Assembly: GCA_963788215.1 (NCBI GenBank)
Contig: CAWBFX010000010.1
Span: 62,001-126,000 of the forward strand
Length of the DNA stretch: 64,000 nt
Direction: 5' to 3'
DNA from: AC-32 sp963788215
GTDB lineage: Bacteria > Actinomycetota > Thermoleophilia > Gaiellales > Gaiellaceae
Translations under genes and position numbers: made by a program
The notes under the pieces: model-generated
Told to the model about the DNA's origin: nothing
The model's input: the letters and a program-made list of their open reading frames with translations, nothing else
The model's database searches: none
Shown: positions 35,849-46,703 of the stretch, piece by piece
Layout: the number at the start of each line of letters is the position of its first letter
Numbering within the stretch: position 1 is the first letter of the stretch

Positions 35849-37487
35849 GGGCCTCCGCCAGGCGTCTCCGGAGATCACGCAAGGGCCGCGGGCTCGATAC
35901 GTAGGGAACGCTGTCGAAGTTGTGCGGGGGCGGCGGCGAGGTCGTGTACCACTCGAGCGTGTCGCCGAGCCACGGATCGTTCACCGCACGAGCACCCGAG
36001 CGGGCCGTCTTGAGAATGTTGACGAAGAACAGAAGGATCCCCAGCGCCATCACCCCCGAGCCGATGGTCGAGGTGAGGTTGTACCACTCCCATACGCCCC
36101 CGTAGGAGTACGTGTATATCCGTCGCGGCATCCCGAGTAGGCCGAGCATGTGCATCGGGAAGAACGTCACGTTCATCCCGACGAAGATCAGCCAGAACGA
36201 GATCTTCCCCAGACGCTCGTCCAGCATGCGCCCGAAGATCTTCGGCCACCAGTACGTGAGCGCGGCGAAGACGGTGAACATGGAGCCGCCGAAGAGGACG
36301 TAGTGGATGTGCGCGACCACGAAGTACGTGTCCTGCGCCTGCCAGTCGAACGGGTACGCGGCGACGAAGATCCCCGAGAGCCCGCCGATCACGAAGACGG
36401 CGATGAACCCGAGCGCGAACAGCATCGGCGTGTCGAAGTGGATGTTCCCGCGCCAGGTGGTGGCGAGCCAGTTGAAGATCTTGATCCCGGTCGGCACGGC
36501 GATGATCATCGACGAGATCATGAAAAAGCCCTGCAAATAGCCCTGTAGGCCGACGGTGAACATGTGGTGGGCCCAGACGAGCATCGAGTAGAAGCCGATT
36601 GCGACTGACGACATCGCGATCGCCGTGTACCCGAAGATCGGCTTGCGCGAGAACACCGGGATCACCTCGGAGATCACGCCGAAGCCGGGCAGGATCATGA
36701 TGTAGACCTCGGGGTGGCCGAAGAACCAGAAGACGTGCTGGTAGAGCAGCGCGTTGCCGCCCTCGGCAGGCAGGAAGAAGTGCGTGCCCACCTGCCGGTC
36801 GAGCAGCAGCAGCGTCAGCCCGGCCGAGAGCATCGGCAGGACCGCGACGAGCAGCGCCGCGTAGACCTCCATCGACCAGACGAACAGCGGCATGCGCATC
36901 CAGGTCATCCCGGGCGTGCGCAGGCGATGGATCGTGACCAGGAAGTTGATCGCGCCCGCCAGCGAGGCGAGCGTGAGCACGTGCAGCGAGAGGATCCAGA
37001 GGTCGATCCCGTGGTTGGGCATGTAGGGCAGGTCCGAGAGCGGCGGGTAGCTCGTCCAGCCGGCCGAGGGCGCGCCGCCCTTCGCGAACCAGCTCGAGTA
37101 GAGGATGATCCCGCCGAAGAGGAAGAGCCAGTAGGAGAGCGCGTTCAGCCGGGGGAAGGCCATGTCGCGCGCACCGATCATCAGCGGTACGAGGTAGTTC
37201 CCGAGCCCGGCCCAGAACGGGACGATGACCAGGAAGATCATCGTCGTGCCGTGCATCGTGAACAGCTCGTTGTAGCTGTTCCGCGTCACGAAATGCTCGT
37301 TCGGCGTGGCCAGCTGGGCGCGGATCAGCAGCGCGAGAACCCCGCCCGCGATGAAGAAGGCGAGGCTCGTCGCCATGTAGAGGATCCCGATCCGCTTGTG
37401 GTCGAGCGTCGTCAGCCAGCTCGAATAGCGGCCGCGCGAGACGATCAGCGAGGCCGGGGTGCGCGGGAGCTCGGCCCTAGCCGCCAC
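35841..37487 (-). CDS. ctaD: Cytochrome c oxidase subunit I
   Basis: 548 residues, about twelve spans. Catalytic core of the heme-copper oxidase: heme a ligand in TMHGTTMIF, CuB His and cross-linked Tyr in FWFFGHPEVYIMILPG, the His pair in WAHHMFTVG, and heme a3/a His in VAHIHYVLFGG. The start is GTG 37487, six bases after GGAGG and overlapping ctaC by 11 bases. Reduces O2 to water and pumps protons, with subunit II as electron entry. Subunit III is not seen in this operon. Confidence 0.95.
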   Translation of the reverse strand: MAARAELPRTPASLIVSRGRYSSWLTTLDHKRIGILYMATSLAFFIAGGVLALLIRAQLATPNEHFVTRNSYNELFTMHGTTMIFLVIVPFWAGLGNYLVPLMIGARDMAFPRLNALSYWLFLFGGIILYSSWFAKGGAPSAGWTSYPPLSDLPYMPNHGIDLWILSLHVLTLASLAGAINFLVTIHRLRTPGMTWMRMPLFVWSMEVYAALLVAVLPMLSAGLTLLLLDRQVGTHFFLPAEGGNALLYQHVFWFFGHPEVYIMILPGFGVISEVIPVFSRKPIFGYTAIAMSSVAIGFYSMLVWAHHMFTVGLQGYLQGFFMISSMIIAVPTGIKIFNWLATTWRGNIHFDTPMLFALGFIAVFVIGGLSGIFVAAYPFDWQAQDTYFVVAHIHYVLFGGSMFTVFAALTYWWPKIFGRMLDERLGKISFWLIFVGMNVTFFPMHMLGLLGMPRRIYTYSYGGVWEWYNLTSTIGSGVMALGILLFFVNILKTARSGARAVNDPWLGDTLEWYTTSPPPPHNFDSVPYVSSPRPLRDLRRRLAEARA

Positions 37488-38469
37488 CGGACCCTCCCTG
37501 GTGGAAGTGCTGCCGCAGGTAGGCGATCGTCGCGTGGAGCTGGTTCGGCGTCCAGTCCTGGCCGACGGCGGGCATCCTGCCGGTGCCGTTGCGGATGATC
37601 GTCGCGAGGCCGGCCGCGTTTCCGAGGAGCGGATTGGACGCGATGTTCGGGCCGACGTCGCCCTGGCCGGCGAGGCCGTGGCACTTCGCACAGACGCCGG
37701 TGAAGGTCTCCTTGCCGAGCTCGAGCCTGGCCGCCGGGCTCGCGCGGTGCTGAACCCACGACCGGTACTCGTCGGGGGGCAGGACCTCGACCTGCGCCTT
37801 CATCTCCGCGTGCAGCAGGCCGCAGAGCTCGGCGCACTGGCCCGGGAAGGTGCCGAGCTTCGTCGCGCGGAAGGACGTGTGGTTGCGCCGCCCCGGGATC
37901 GCGTCGAGCTTGCCGCCGAGCGCCGGCACCCACCAGCTGTGGGCGACGTCGTGCGAGAGGATCGTCAGCCGAACCGGCTTGTCGAACGGCAGGCGCAGTT
38001 TGTCGACCGAGATCGCGCCGTTCGGATAGACGAACTCCCAGTAGTACTGGTGCGCGTCGATGGTGACCTCTTCCTTGGCGGCGTTCGCCTCGCTGGCCGG
38101 CAGGCCCGCGGTCGCGCCGAGGTCAGAGACCTTCCAGAAGACGAAGGCCGCGATGACGGCGAGGATGAGCACCGGCCCTGCGGTCCAGGCGAGCTCGAGG
38201 TTCGTATGGCCGCGCACCTGCGGGCCCTCGACCTCGCGCGGACGGCCGCCGCTGCGGTAGCGCACCAGGAAGATGGCCAGCGGGACCATCACCACGAGGA
38301 AGATCCCGATGGAGATCGCGAGGATCAGCCAGTAGATGTCCCGGATGTTGCTCGCGTTCGGCGAGGCGGGCGCCGGCGGCGCGAGCCCGCCGTTCCCGGC
38401 GAGGGCGGCCGTCGTGACGCCCAGCGCGAGCAGCGCGACACAGAGCAGGACGCGACGAAACCGGGCCAC
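37477..38469 (-). CDS. ctaC: Cytochrome c oxidase subunit II with fused cytochrome c
   Basis: 330 residues from GTG 38469. A signal peptide (VLLCVALLALGVTTAALA) and two spans precede the CuA domain (HSWWVP, CAELCGLLHAEM), and a C-terminal class I cytochrome c domain has the heme motif CAKCHG and an axial-Met region GRMPAVG. The fusion marks a caa3-type oxidase. An ATG at 38553 would extend into the divergent small gene and is less likely. A TAGAAT box lies 11 bases upstream of the GTG. Confidence 0.93.
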   Translation of the reverse strand: MARFRRVLLCVALLALGVTTAALAGNGGLAPPAPASPNASNIRDIYWLILAISIGIFLVVMVPLAIFLVRYRSGGRPREVEGPQVRGHTNLELAWTAGPVLILAVIAAFVFWKVSDLGATAGLPASEANAAKEEVTIDAHQYYWEFVYPNGAISVDKLRLPFDKPVRLTILSHDVAHSWWVPALGGKLDAIPGRRNHTSFRATKLGTFPGQCAELCGLLHAEMKAQVEVLPPDEYRSWVQHRASPAARLELGKETFTGVCAKCHGLAGQGDVGPNIASNPLLGNAAGLATIIRNGTGRMPAVGQDWTPNQLHATIAYLRQHFHQGGSGGG

Positions 38470-38491
38470 GAGAGGGTGGCATTCTACGAAG

Positions 38492-38773
38492 GTGCCTACG
38501 ACCCGGGTGCACCTACCTACGGGCGCCGGCGAATCAATCGAGGTCTTTCTCAACGGCGTACGCCAGGAGCAGGGCCGCGACTTCCGGCGCCAGGGGGACG
38601 AGCTTCTCTTCGAGCGCGAGCTCGCACGAGAGGGCCGCCTCGGCTTCTGGCGCTGGCTCTCGCTCTTTCTCGGCGTCGCGGGGACATACCGGCAGAACGA
38701 CAGCGTGGACGTGGTCTACGAGGTGAACGGCCGCCGGCAGGTCGCCAGCGGGCTGCCGATGGTGCCGGACTAG
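38492..38773 (+). CDS. Small hypothetical protein
   Basis: 93 residues from GTG 38492 (VPTTRVHLPTGAGESIEVFL), ending GRRQVASGLPMVPD. Beta-rich, with one amphipathic or membrane-associated segment (FWRWLSLFLGVAG). It diverges from ctaC with 22 bp between starts and overlaps the convergent gene by four bases at its stop. Family unknown. Confidence 0.5.
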   Translation: MPTTRVHLPTGAGESIEVFLNGVRQEQGRDFRRQGDELLFERELAREGRLGFWRWLSLFLGVAGTYRQNDSVDVVYEVNGRRQVASGLPMVPD

Positions 38774-38997
38774 GTAAGCGGAAGGTCGACGCGCTCGCCG
38801 TCGACCAGCACGTGGGTCTCGCTCAGCTGGCAGTCCGCGACCCAGCGCGCGACCGCATGTAGAACGGCGTCGAGCTCATCCTCGGAGCTGTCCTCGACGC
38901 GCACCTCCCAGCGCTCGTCGCCGAGCGGGACGAGGTCGGTCGGCGCGAAGGCGACGAGGTCGCGTACGAGCTGGGTCGCCGCGGCTGACGTCGGCAC
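38770..38997 (-). CDS. Small hypothetical protein
   Basis: 75 residues from GTG 38997 (VPTSAAATQLVRDLVAF), ending LSETHVLVDGERVDLPLT. The frame stays open to the aminotransferase stop at 39054 and reads SLIRTIRIE just before the GTG, which looks like the true first strand, but no ATG, GTG or TTG is present there. Start uncertain. A single alpha/beta domain of unknown function. Confidence 0.45.
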   Translation of the reverse strand: MPTSAAATQLVRDLVAFAPTDLVPLGDERWEVRVEDSSEDELDAVLHAVARWVADCQLSETHVLVDGERVDLPLT

Positions 38998-39053
38998 TTC
39001 GATGCGGATCGTGCGGATGAGGCTCCCCCCTGGCTGCGAGGGGACACGGTAGC

Positions 39054-40388
39054 TCAGCTTTGGAGCGACAGAACCTCGTCGAGGATGCCGACGCCCTCGT
39101 CGAGCTCCTCGCGCGTGATCGTCAGCGGCGGGCAGACCATGATCACGTTCCAGTGGGTCATCAGGTAGAGCCCGCGTTCCATCGCGGCCTTCATGATCGC
39201 CCCGATGGGCGCCAGCTCGGCGCCGGTCGCGTTGAACGGGACGAGCGGCTCGCGTGTCTCGCGGTCGCGGACGAGCTCGATGCCCCAGAAGAGCCCCTTG
39301 CCGCGCACCTCGCCGATCGACTCGTGCTTCTCGGCCAACCGTCGGAGCTCCTCGCCGAGCGCGTCGCCCATCGCGGCGGAGTTCTCGACGATTCCTTCCT
39401 CGCGGAAGGCCTCGATCGAGGCGATCCCGGCCGCGCACGCGAGCACATGGCCCGAGTACGTGAGCCCGCCGGCGAAGTACTTGTCCTGCACCCAGTCGGC
39501 GAGCTTCTCGTTGATCACCATCGCGCCGAGCGGGACGTAGCCGGAGTTGATGCCCTTGGCCACGGTCAGGATGTCCGGCACGACGTCCCAGTGCTCGCAG
39601 GCGAACCACTTGCCCGAGCGGCCGAAGCCGGCCATCACCTCGTCGAGGATCAGCAGGATTCCGTGGCGGTCGCACACCTCGCGGATGGCCTGCAGGTAGC
39701 CGTCGGGCGGGACGATCACTCCGTTCGTGCCGACGATCGTCTCCATCAGCACGGCCGCGACGTTCTGCGGGCCTTCGTACTGCAGGATCTCCTCGAGGTG
39801 CGGCGCGCCCGAGCAGACCGGGCAGGGGTCGGGGTGCCCTGCGGGACAGCGGTACGTGTACGGGTCGAGCATCCGCACGACGCCCGGGATCCCCGGCTCG
39901 GCCGGCCAGCGGCGCGGGTCGCCGGTCGCGGTGATCGCGCCAGCGGTCGCGCCGTGGTACGAGCGGTAGCGCGCGACGATCTTGTGGCGCCCCGTGTACC
40001 AGCGGGCGAGCTTGATCGCGTTCTCGTTGGCCTCTGCGCCGCCGTTCGTGAAGAACGACATCGTCAGGTCGCCGGGAGTGACCTCGGCGATCAGCCTCGC
40101 GAGCTCCGACCGCGTCTCGTGCGCCATCGGCGGCCCGATCGTCGTCAGCTTCTCCGCCTGCTCCACGATCGCCGCGACGACCTTCGGGTGTTGGTGCCCG
40201 AGGTTGACGTTGACGAGCTGCGACGCGAAGTCGAGGTAGCGGTTGCCCTCGTGATCCCAGAAGTAGCGGCCTTCGGCGCCCGCGACGGGGAGCGGCGAGA
40301 TCTGGTTCTGGACCGACCAGGAGTGCAGGACGTGCTGCTTGTCGAGCTCCTGGATCCGCCTCGCGTCGAGGCCTTGCTCAACGGCCAT
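39054..40388 (-). CDS. Class III aminotransferase (omega-amino acid:pyruvate type)
   Basis: 444 residues. PLP-dependent fold type I: FTNGGAEANENAIKLAR, YRSYHGAT, LILDEVMAGFGRSGKW and the Schiff-base Lys in TVAKGINSGYVPLGA (about residue 280). Next to a malonate/methylmalonate semialdehyde dehydrogenase and reductive pyrimidine enzymes, it most likely converts beta-alanine (or beta-aminoisobutyrate) to the semialdehyde. A Cys-rich insert (YRCPAGHPDPCPVCSG) may bind a metal. Diverges from mmsA with a TAGGAT box seven bases before its ATG. Confidence 0.9.
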   Translation of the reverse strand: MAVEQGLDARRIQELDKQHVLHSWSVQNQISPLPVAGAEGRYFWDHEGNRYLDFASQLVNVNLGHQHPKVVAAIVEQAEKLTTIGPPMAHETRSELARLIAEVTPGDLTMSFFTNGGAEANENAIKLARWYTGRHKIVARYRSYHGATAGAITATGDPRRWPAEPGIPGVVRMLDPYTYRCPAGHPDPCPVCSGAPHLEEILQYEGPQNVAAVLMETIVGTNGVIVPPDGYLQAIREVCDRHGILLILDEVMAGFGRSGKWFACEHWDVVPDILTVAKGINSGYVPLGAMVINEKLADWVQDKYFAGGLTYSGHVLACAAGIASIEAFREEGIVENSAAMGDALGEELRRLAEKHESIGEVRGKGLFWGIELVRDRETREPLVPFNATGAELAPIGAIMKAAMERGLYLMTHWNVIMVCPPLTITREELDEGVGILDEVLSLQS

Positions 40389-40395
40389 GGAAGCG

Positions 40396-40411
40396 ATCCT
40401 AGCGCTAGGCT
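40396..40411. promoter_or_regulatory. Back-to-back -10 boxes between aminotransferase and mmsA
   Basis: The minus strand has TAGGAT (40401-40396), seven bases from the aminotransferase ATG. The plus strand has TAGGCT (40406-40411), six bases from the mmsA GTG. The palindrome CCTAGCGCTAGG (40398-40409) links them. Both transcripts would be leaderless. Confidence 0.5.
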
Positions 40412-40417
40412 GGCGGC

Positions 40418-41949
<1,532 letters not shown>

Positions 41950-41950
<1 letters not shown>

Positions 41951-42807
41951 TGGCTTCGTGGCTGGGCGGGAGCGCGGCGCTGGCCGTGCTGTCGTTCGAC
42001 GTGGACGCGGAGAGCGTCGTGCTCGCCGAGGACCCTCGGCACGCGGACAACGCGATGCTGATGAGCCATCAGGCCTACGGGCCGGAGGTCGGGGTTCCGC
42101 GTCTGCTGGAGCTGCTGGCGGAATACTCCGCGCCCGCGACGTTCTTCGTCCCGGGGCTGACCGCCGACCGGCATCCGGGTGTCGTCGAGCGGATCCTCGA
42201 GGCCGGCCACGAGGTCGCGCACCACTCGTACTCGCACCGCAGCCCGATCGCGCAGAGCGAGGACGAGGAGCGGCGCGAGCTCGAGCGGGGGTTGGCGGCG
42301 CTCGAGCGCTTCGGCGTCGAGCCCCAGGGCTATCGCGCCCCGAGCTGGGAGCCGTCGTGGCGGACGGCGGCGCTCGTCGCCGAGTACGGGCTGGCGTACG
42401 ACTCGAGCCTGGCCGGCGACGACAAGCCGTACGTCCTCGAGACCGGGTCGGGGTCGCTCGTCGAGCTGCCCGTCTCGTGGTGGCTCGACGACTGGCAGCA
42501 GACCGCGTACCTCCCGCCGCTCGCGCGCAACCAGACCCGCTCGGCCGCTGAGGTGCTCGACCTCTGGACCGGCGAGCTCGACGCCTACGCGCGGCACGGC
42601 TGCCTCTACGTGCTCACGTGCCACCCGTTCCTGAGCGGCCGGCCCGGGCGAGTCGAGATCGTTCGCGGGCTGATCGAGCACATCCAGGCGCGCGGGGATG
42701 TCGAGCTCGTCGACGCGCGGGGCGCTGCCGAGCGGGCGCGGGCAGACGATTCGCTCTCGCGCCGCACGCACGAGCCGATCGAGCTCGAGCCCGGCTTGTA
42801 CCTCTGA
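41950..42807 (+). CDS. Polysaccharide deacetylase-family (NodB-like) protein
   Basis: 285 residues, ATG overlapping the mmsA stop (TGATG). NodB-type motifs: metal-binding Asp in LSFDVDAES, AEYSAPATFFVPG, the His pair in HEVAHHSYSHRSP, GYRAPSWEPS and a final CHPFL. No signal peptide, so it is probably cytosolic. In this operon it is more likely to act on a small amide or ureide, as allantoinase-type PuuE homologues do, than on a polysaccharide. That role is inference. Confidence 0.83.
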
Positions 42808-42812
42808 CGCGC

Positions 42813-44226
42813 TCAGGCGGCCGCGGTCTTCGCGGGCCGCAGCTCCTCGCCGAAGCGCGCGCGGGCGACGTACTGGCCGATCCCGGGCTTCGCGACCAGC
42901 TCGTCGTTCTCGACGAGGACGTGGCCGCGCAGGAGGACGACCTCGGGCGAGCCAGTCACCTCGGTGCCCTCGTAGAGGTTGTAGTCGGCCTTCGAGTGGT
43001 GATTCGCGGCGGTGATCGTCACGCGCTTCTCCGGGTCGAAGACGACCAGGTCAGCGTCTGACCCGACCGCGACCGTGCCCTTGTGCGGGTAGAGCCCGAA
43101 CAGCTTCGCGGGGTTCGTCGCGAGCAGCTCGACCATCCGGTGGAGCGTGATCCGCCCGGCGCGGACGCCGAACTCGTGGATCATCTGGAGCCGGTTCTCG
43201 AGCCCGGGCGCGCCGTTCGGGATCTTCGAGAAGTCGTCCTTGCCGATGCGTCTTCTGGCCGTCCCAGAGGAACGCGCAGTGGTCGGTCGAGATCGCCGAG
43301 AGGACGTCGGTCCGCACCGCGTTCCACAGCACGTCCCAGTTCGCCTTGTCGCGGACCGGCGGGGAGTAGACGTACTTCGCGCCCTCGAAGTCCGGCTTCG
43401 CGATGTCGTCGAGGGAGTTGAAGAAGTACTGCGTGCAGGTCTCGCCCCAGACGTCCCAGCCCTTCTCGCGCGCGAGCGCGATCGGCTCGACGGCCTCGCG
43501 GCAGGTGACGTGAACCACGTAGAGCGGCGCCCCGGCCAGGTGGGCCAGCTGGATCGCGCGATTCGTCGCCTCGCCCTCGGCCTCCGGCGGCCGCGTGAGC
43601 GCGTGGTGGAGCGGGTCCGTGTTGCCGGCTTCGAGCGCCTGCTTGACGAGGACGTCGATCACGTCACCGTTCTCGGCGTGGACCATCACGAGCGCCCCGG
43701 TCCGGGATGCGACCTCCATCGTGCGGAAGAGGGTCTCGTCGTCGACCATCAGCGCGCCCTTGTAGGCCATGAAGAGCTTGTACGAGGTGACGCCCTCGTC
43801 CGGGAGCTGCGCGAGCTCCTCCAGGGTGCCGCCCTCGGTCAGGTCGGTGACCGCCATGTGGTAGCCCATGTCGATCACCTGCTTCCCGTCGGCCTTCGCG
43901 CGCCACTCGTCAAGTGCCTCCGCAAAGGTGGCGCCCTGGGGCTGGATGACGAAGTCGATGTGCGTCGTCGTCCCGCCGAAGGCCGCGGCGGTCTGGCCCG
44001 ACTCGACGTCGTCGATCGTGACCGTGCCGCCGAAGGGCATGTCGAGGTGCGTGTGCGGGTCGACGCAGCCCGGGAGCACGTACTTGCCGCTCGCGTCGAT
44101 CACCTTGTCCGCCTGCTGGTCGAGCGACTCACCGATCAGCGTGATCGTCTCGTCCTCGACGTAGATGTCGGCGACGTAGTCGTCGGAGGCCGTGAGGATC
44201 CGGCCGCCTTTGATCAGTACTGACAT
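42813..44226 (-). CDS. Dihydropyrimidinase / hydantoinase, frameshifted near 43248
   Basis: Removing one base near 43248 joins two frames into 470 residues. Amidohydrolase motifs: metal ligands in VDPHTHLDMPFGG, the Lys region (later carboxylated) in TSYKLFMAYKG, VMVHAENGDV, VVHVTCREAVEP and STDHCAF, then EFGVRAGRI and FDPEKRVTI. The enzyme opens dihydrouracil or hydantoin rings to N-carbamoyl amino acids. The carbamoylase that completes the reaction diverges 24 bp away. Confidence 0.88.
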
Positions 44227-44233
44227 CGGGGCG

Positions 44234-44243
44234 AGTTTATGCT
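44234..44243. promoter_or_regulatory. Symmetric bidirectional -10 element (hydantoinase/carbamoylase)
   Basis: AGTTTATGCT gives TATGCT on the plus strand (44238-44243) and TAAACT on the minus strand (44239-44234), sharing one TA. The distance to each ATG (44226 and 44251) is exactly seven bases. GCGAG/CTCGC arms flank the element. Confidence 0.55.
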
Positions 44244-44250
44244 CGCCGCG

Positions 44251-45495
44251 ATGCCTCTGTCACCGAGCCGCACGGTCGCCGAGCTGAAGGAGCTGCGCGA
44301 GCTCACCGGCGACGAGAACGGCGCTCAGCGAGTGGCCTGGACCGAGACCTGGGAGCGGGCGCGGGCCTGGTTGCGGGACAAGCTGGACGGGCTGCCGCTC
44401 GAGCACGAGATCGACGAGGCCGGCAACCAGTGGTGGACGCTGCGCGGCTCGTCCGACCGCGCGGTGCTGATCGGCGGGCACATCGACTCGGTGCCGAACG
44501 GGGGCTGGCTCGACGGAGCTTTGAACGTGGTGGCCGGGGTGGAGGTCCTGCGCCGGCTCGCAGAGGACGGGAAGCCGGGGGCGACGGTGCGCCTGGTCGA
44601 CTGGGCGGACGAGGAAGGCGCACGCTTCGGGCGCTCGCTGTTCGGGTCCTCGGCGGCTGCGGGCTCGATGGCGGATCAGGCCGAGCTGCGGGAGCGACGA
44701 GATGCCGACGGCGTGTCTCTGCCGGACGCTCTCCGGGAGCACGGCGTCGACCTCGACGGGGCTCTGCAGGCTCGCGGGCAGCTCGAAGGTGCCGCGGCCT
44801 ACCTCGAGCTGCACATCGAGCAGGGCCCCGTGCTCGAGTCGATGGAGCTGCCGCTCGGCGTGGTGCTCGGGACCTTCGGGGTCGAACGGCACCAGATCAC
44901 CTTCCGCGGCCAGGCGGCGCACGCAGGCTCGACGCCGATGGACAGGCGCCGCGACGCGCTCGCGGGCGCGGCCAAGCTCGAGCTGGAGATCCGCGAGATC
45001 GCGAAGCGGACGGGGGACGGCGCGGTCTGCACGATGGGCGGCGTGGTCACGCGTCCGGGAATCGTGACCTCGGTGGTCGAGACCGCGGAGTGTCTGCTCG
45101 ACCAGCGTCACCTCGACGCGGCGAAGCTCGCGGAGATGCTGAGCAATGCAGAGGCGGCGTCGCGGCGGTTCGCGCAAGAGGAGGACATCGAGGTCGAGTG
45201 GGAGCGGATCTGGAACATCGAGCCGATCCTGTTCGACGAGGGCCTGATCGAGCTCGCGGACGAAGCCGTGCGTGAAGTCGCGGGGCGCACGCACCGGCTT
45301 CCCAGCGGCCCGCTCCACGACGCCGCCGAGGTCGCGCGCGCCGGAGTGCCGACCGTGATGCTCTTCGTCCAGAGCCTGCGCGGCCTCTCGCACACGAAGC
45401 TGGAGGACACGAAGGAGGAGCACCTCGAGCTCTCCGTGCAGGCGCTCGACCGCCTCGCCGACAAGACGATCGCCCGAGTCGCGGCCGCCACCTGA
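44251..45495 (+). CDS. M20-family N-carbamoyl amino acid hydrolase (ureidopropionase type)
   Basis: 414 residues from ATG 44251. The ATG at 44239 overlaps the -10 box and is less likely. Dinuclear metal motifs: IGGHIDSVPNGG, DWADEEGARFGRS and LELHIEQGPVLES, then the dimerisation-domain HQITFRGQAAHAGSTPMDRR and the closing SGPLHDAAEVARAGVPTVM. The enzyme would release ammonia and CO2 from N-carbamoyl-beta-alanine, producing beta-alanine for the adjacent aminotransferase. L-carbamoylase or allantoate hydrolase activity is an alternative. Confidence 0.9.
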   Translation: MPLSPSRTVAELKELRELTGDENGAQRVAWTETWERARAWLRDKLDGLPLEHEIDEAGNQWWTLRGSSDRAVLIGGHIDSVPNGGWLDGALNVVAGVEVLRRLAEDGKPGATVRLVDWADEEGARFGRSLFGSSAAAGSMADQAELRERRDADGVSLPDALREHGVDLDGALQARGQLEGAAAYLELHIEQGPVLESMELPLGVVLGTFGVERHQITFRGQAAHAGSTPMDRRRDALAGAAKLELEIREIAKRTGDGAVCTMGGVVTRPGIVTSVVETAECLLDQRHLDAAKLAEMLSNAEAASRRFAQEEDIEVEWERIWNIEPILFDEGLIELADEAVREVAGRTHRLPSGPLHDAAEVARAGVPTVMLFVQSLRGLSHTKLEDTKEEHLELSVQALDRLADKTIARVAAAT

Positions 45496-45503
45496 CCAAA
45501 TCC

Positions 45504-45532
45504 CCACGTCCGGGGCCTGACCCCGGACGTGG
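45504..45532 (+). repeat. Strong 12-bp hairpin after the carbamoylase gene
   Basis: CCACGTCCGGGG (45504-45515), loop CCTGA, and the exact complement at 45521-45532. It contains the GGGGCCTGACCCC variant of the dispersed palindrome. There is no T-tract, so it may be a REP-like element that also slows polymerase. Confidence 0.6.
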
Positions 45533-45599
45533 CGCCCGCGGCCACGTCCACGCCGGGACCTGTGGCACGAGCCCGACGTCGGCGGCGAACAGCAACACA

Positions 45600-45655
45600 C
45601 CCTGGGTCTGACCCCGGGGCCTGACCCTGGGTCTGACCCCGGGTCCTGTCCGGTC
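45600..45655. repeat. GGGTCTGACCCC repeat cluster
   Basis: The 16-mer CCCTGGGTCTGACCCC occurs at 45600-45615 and 45625-45640, with a GGGGCCTGACCC unit between. Same family as the elements at 17.5 and 56.47 kb. The cluster lies just upstream of the F420-type oxidoreductase promoter. Confidence 0.7.
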
Positions 45656-45680
45656 AATTCTGGGCGTTATGCTCGTCCCC

Positions 45681-46703
45681 TTGCCGCTCAGCTTCGGAGT
45701 CACCGTCCTCCCCGACCCGCCGCACACCCGGCTCGTCGAGGTCCTCCAGCGCGGCGAGAGCCTCGGCTTCGAGTACGGCTGGACCTACGACTCGCACATC
45801 CTCTGGCAGGAGAGCTACGCGCTGCTCGCGATCGCCGGCACGCAGACCCAGAAGATCAAGCTGGGCCACTGCGTCACGAACCCCGGCATCCGCGACCCGA
45901 CGATCACCGCGAGCTGGTACGCGACGATGCAGGACATCACGAACGGCCGGATGGTGATGGGCATCGGCCGCGGCGACTCGTCGCGCCGCGTGGTCGGGCT
46001 CAAGCCGGTCAAGGTGGACGAGTTCGAGCGGCGTCTCGTGATGATCAAGGAGCTGATGAACGGCCGGCAGGTTGAATGGAACGGCAAAGAGCTACGCCTC
46101 GAATGGGTGCGCGAGGAGGTGCCCGACATTCCGATGCACGTCGCCGGGTACGGACCGCGTGCGCTCGGCGTTGCGGGCCGCGTGGGTGACGGCGTGATCA
46201 TCCAGCTCGCCGACCCGCAGATCATCCAGTGGATCATGGACACCGCCCGGCAGGCCGCCGAGGAAGCCGGCCGCGACCCCGCTGCGCTCAAGTGCATCGT
46301 CTGCGCGCCGAGCCACGTGACCGACGACCTCGCCGACGCGCGCGAGCAGGTGCGCTGGTTCCCCGCGATGGTCTCGAACCACGTCATGGACCTGATCGAG
46401 CGCTACGGCGAGGGCTCCGACGAGATTCCCTCGGCGCTCACGGACTTCGTCAAGGCGCGCAAGTTCTACGACTACTCCGAGCACAGCCGCGTCGGCGCGA
46501 AGCACGGCGAGTTCGTCACCGACGAGATCTGCGACCGCTTCTGCGTCCTCGGCAACTCCGATCAGATCGCCGAGAAGCTCCGCGAGCTCGAGTCGATCGG
46601 CGTCGACCAGTTCGACATCTACCTGATGACGAAGGGGCAGGACGAGACCCTCGCCGCCTACGGCGAGGAGATCATCCCCAAGTTCACTAAGGTGGCTGCG
46701 TGA
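45681..46703 (+). CDS. LLM-class F420-dependent oxidoreductase
   Basis: 340 residues from TTG 45681 (PLSFGVTVLPDPPHTRLVEV). The TTG lies seven bases after TATGCT (45668-45673), the leaderless pattern seen elsewhere; the ATG at 45669 overlaps that box. A luciferase-like TIM barrel is shown by GESLGFEYGWTYDSHILWQE, GHCVTNPGIRDPTITASWYA, GRMVMGIGRGDSSRR and HVAGYGPRALGVAGRVGDGV. Such proteins use F420 or flavin. The setting suggests a redox step in pyrimidine or hydantoin catabolism. Stop overlaps the transporter gene (GTGA). Confidence 0.87.
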   Translation: MPLSFGVTVLPDPPHTRLVEVLQRGESLGFEYGWTYDSHILWQESYALLAIAGTQTQKIKLGHCVTNPGIRDPTITASWYATMQDITNGRMVMGIGRGDSSRRVVGLKPVKVDEFERRLVMIKELMNGRQVEWNGKELRLEWVREEVPDIPMHVAGYGPRALGVAGRVGDGVIIQLADPQIIQWIMDTARQAAEEAGRDPAALKCIVCAPSHVTDDLADAREQVRWFPAMVSNHVMDLIERYGEGSDEIPSALTDFVKARKFYDYSEHSRVGAKHGEFVTDEICDRFCVLGNSDQIAEKLRELESIGVDQFDIYLMTKGQDETLAAYGEEIIPKFTKVAA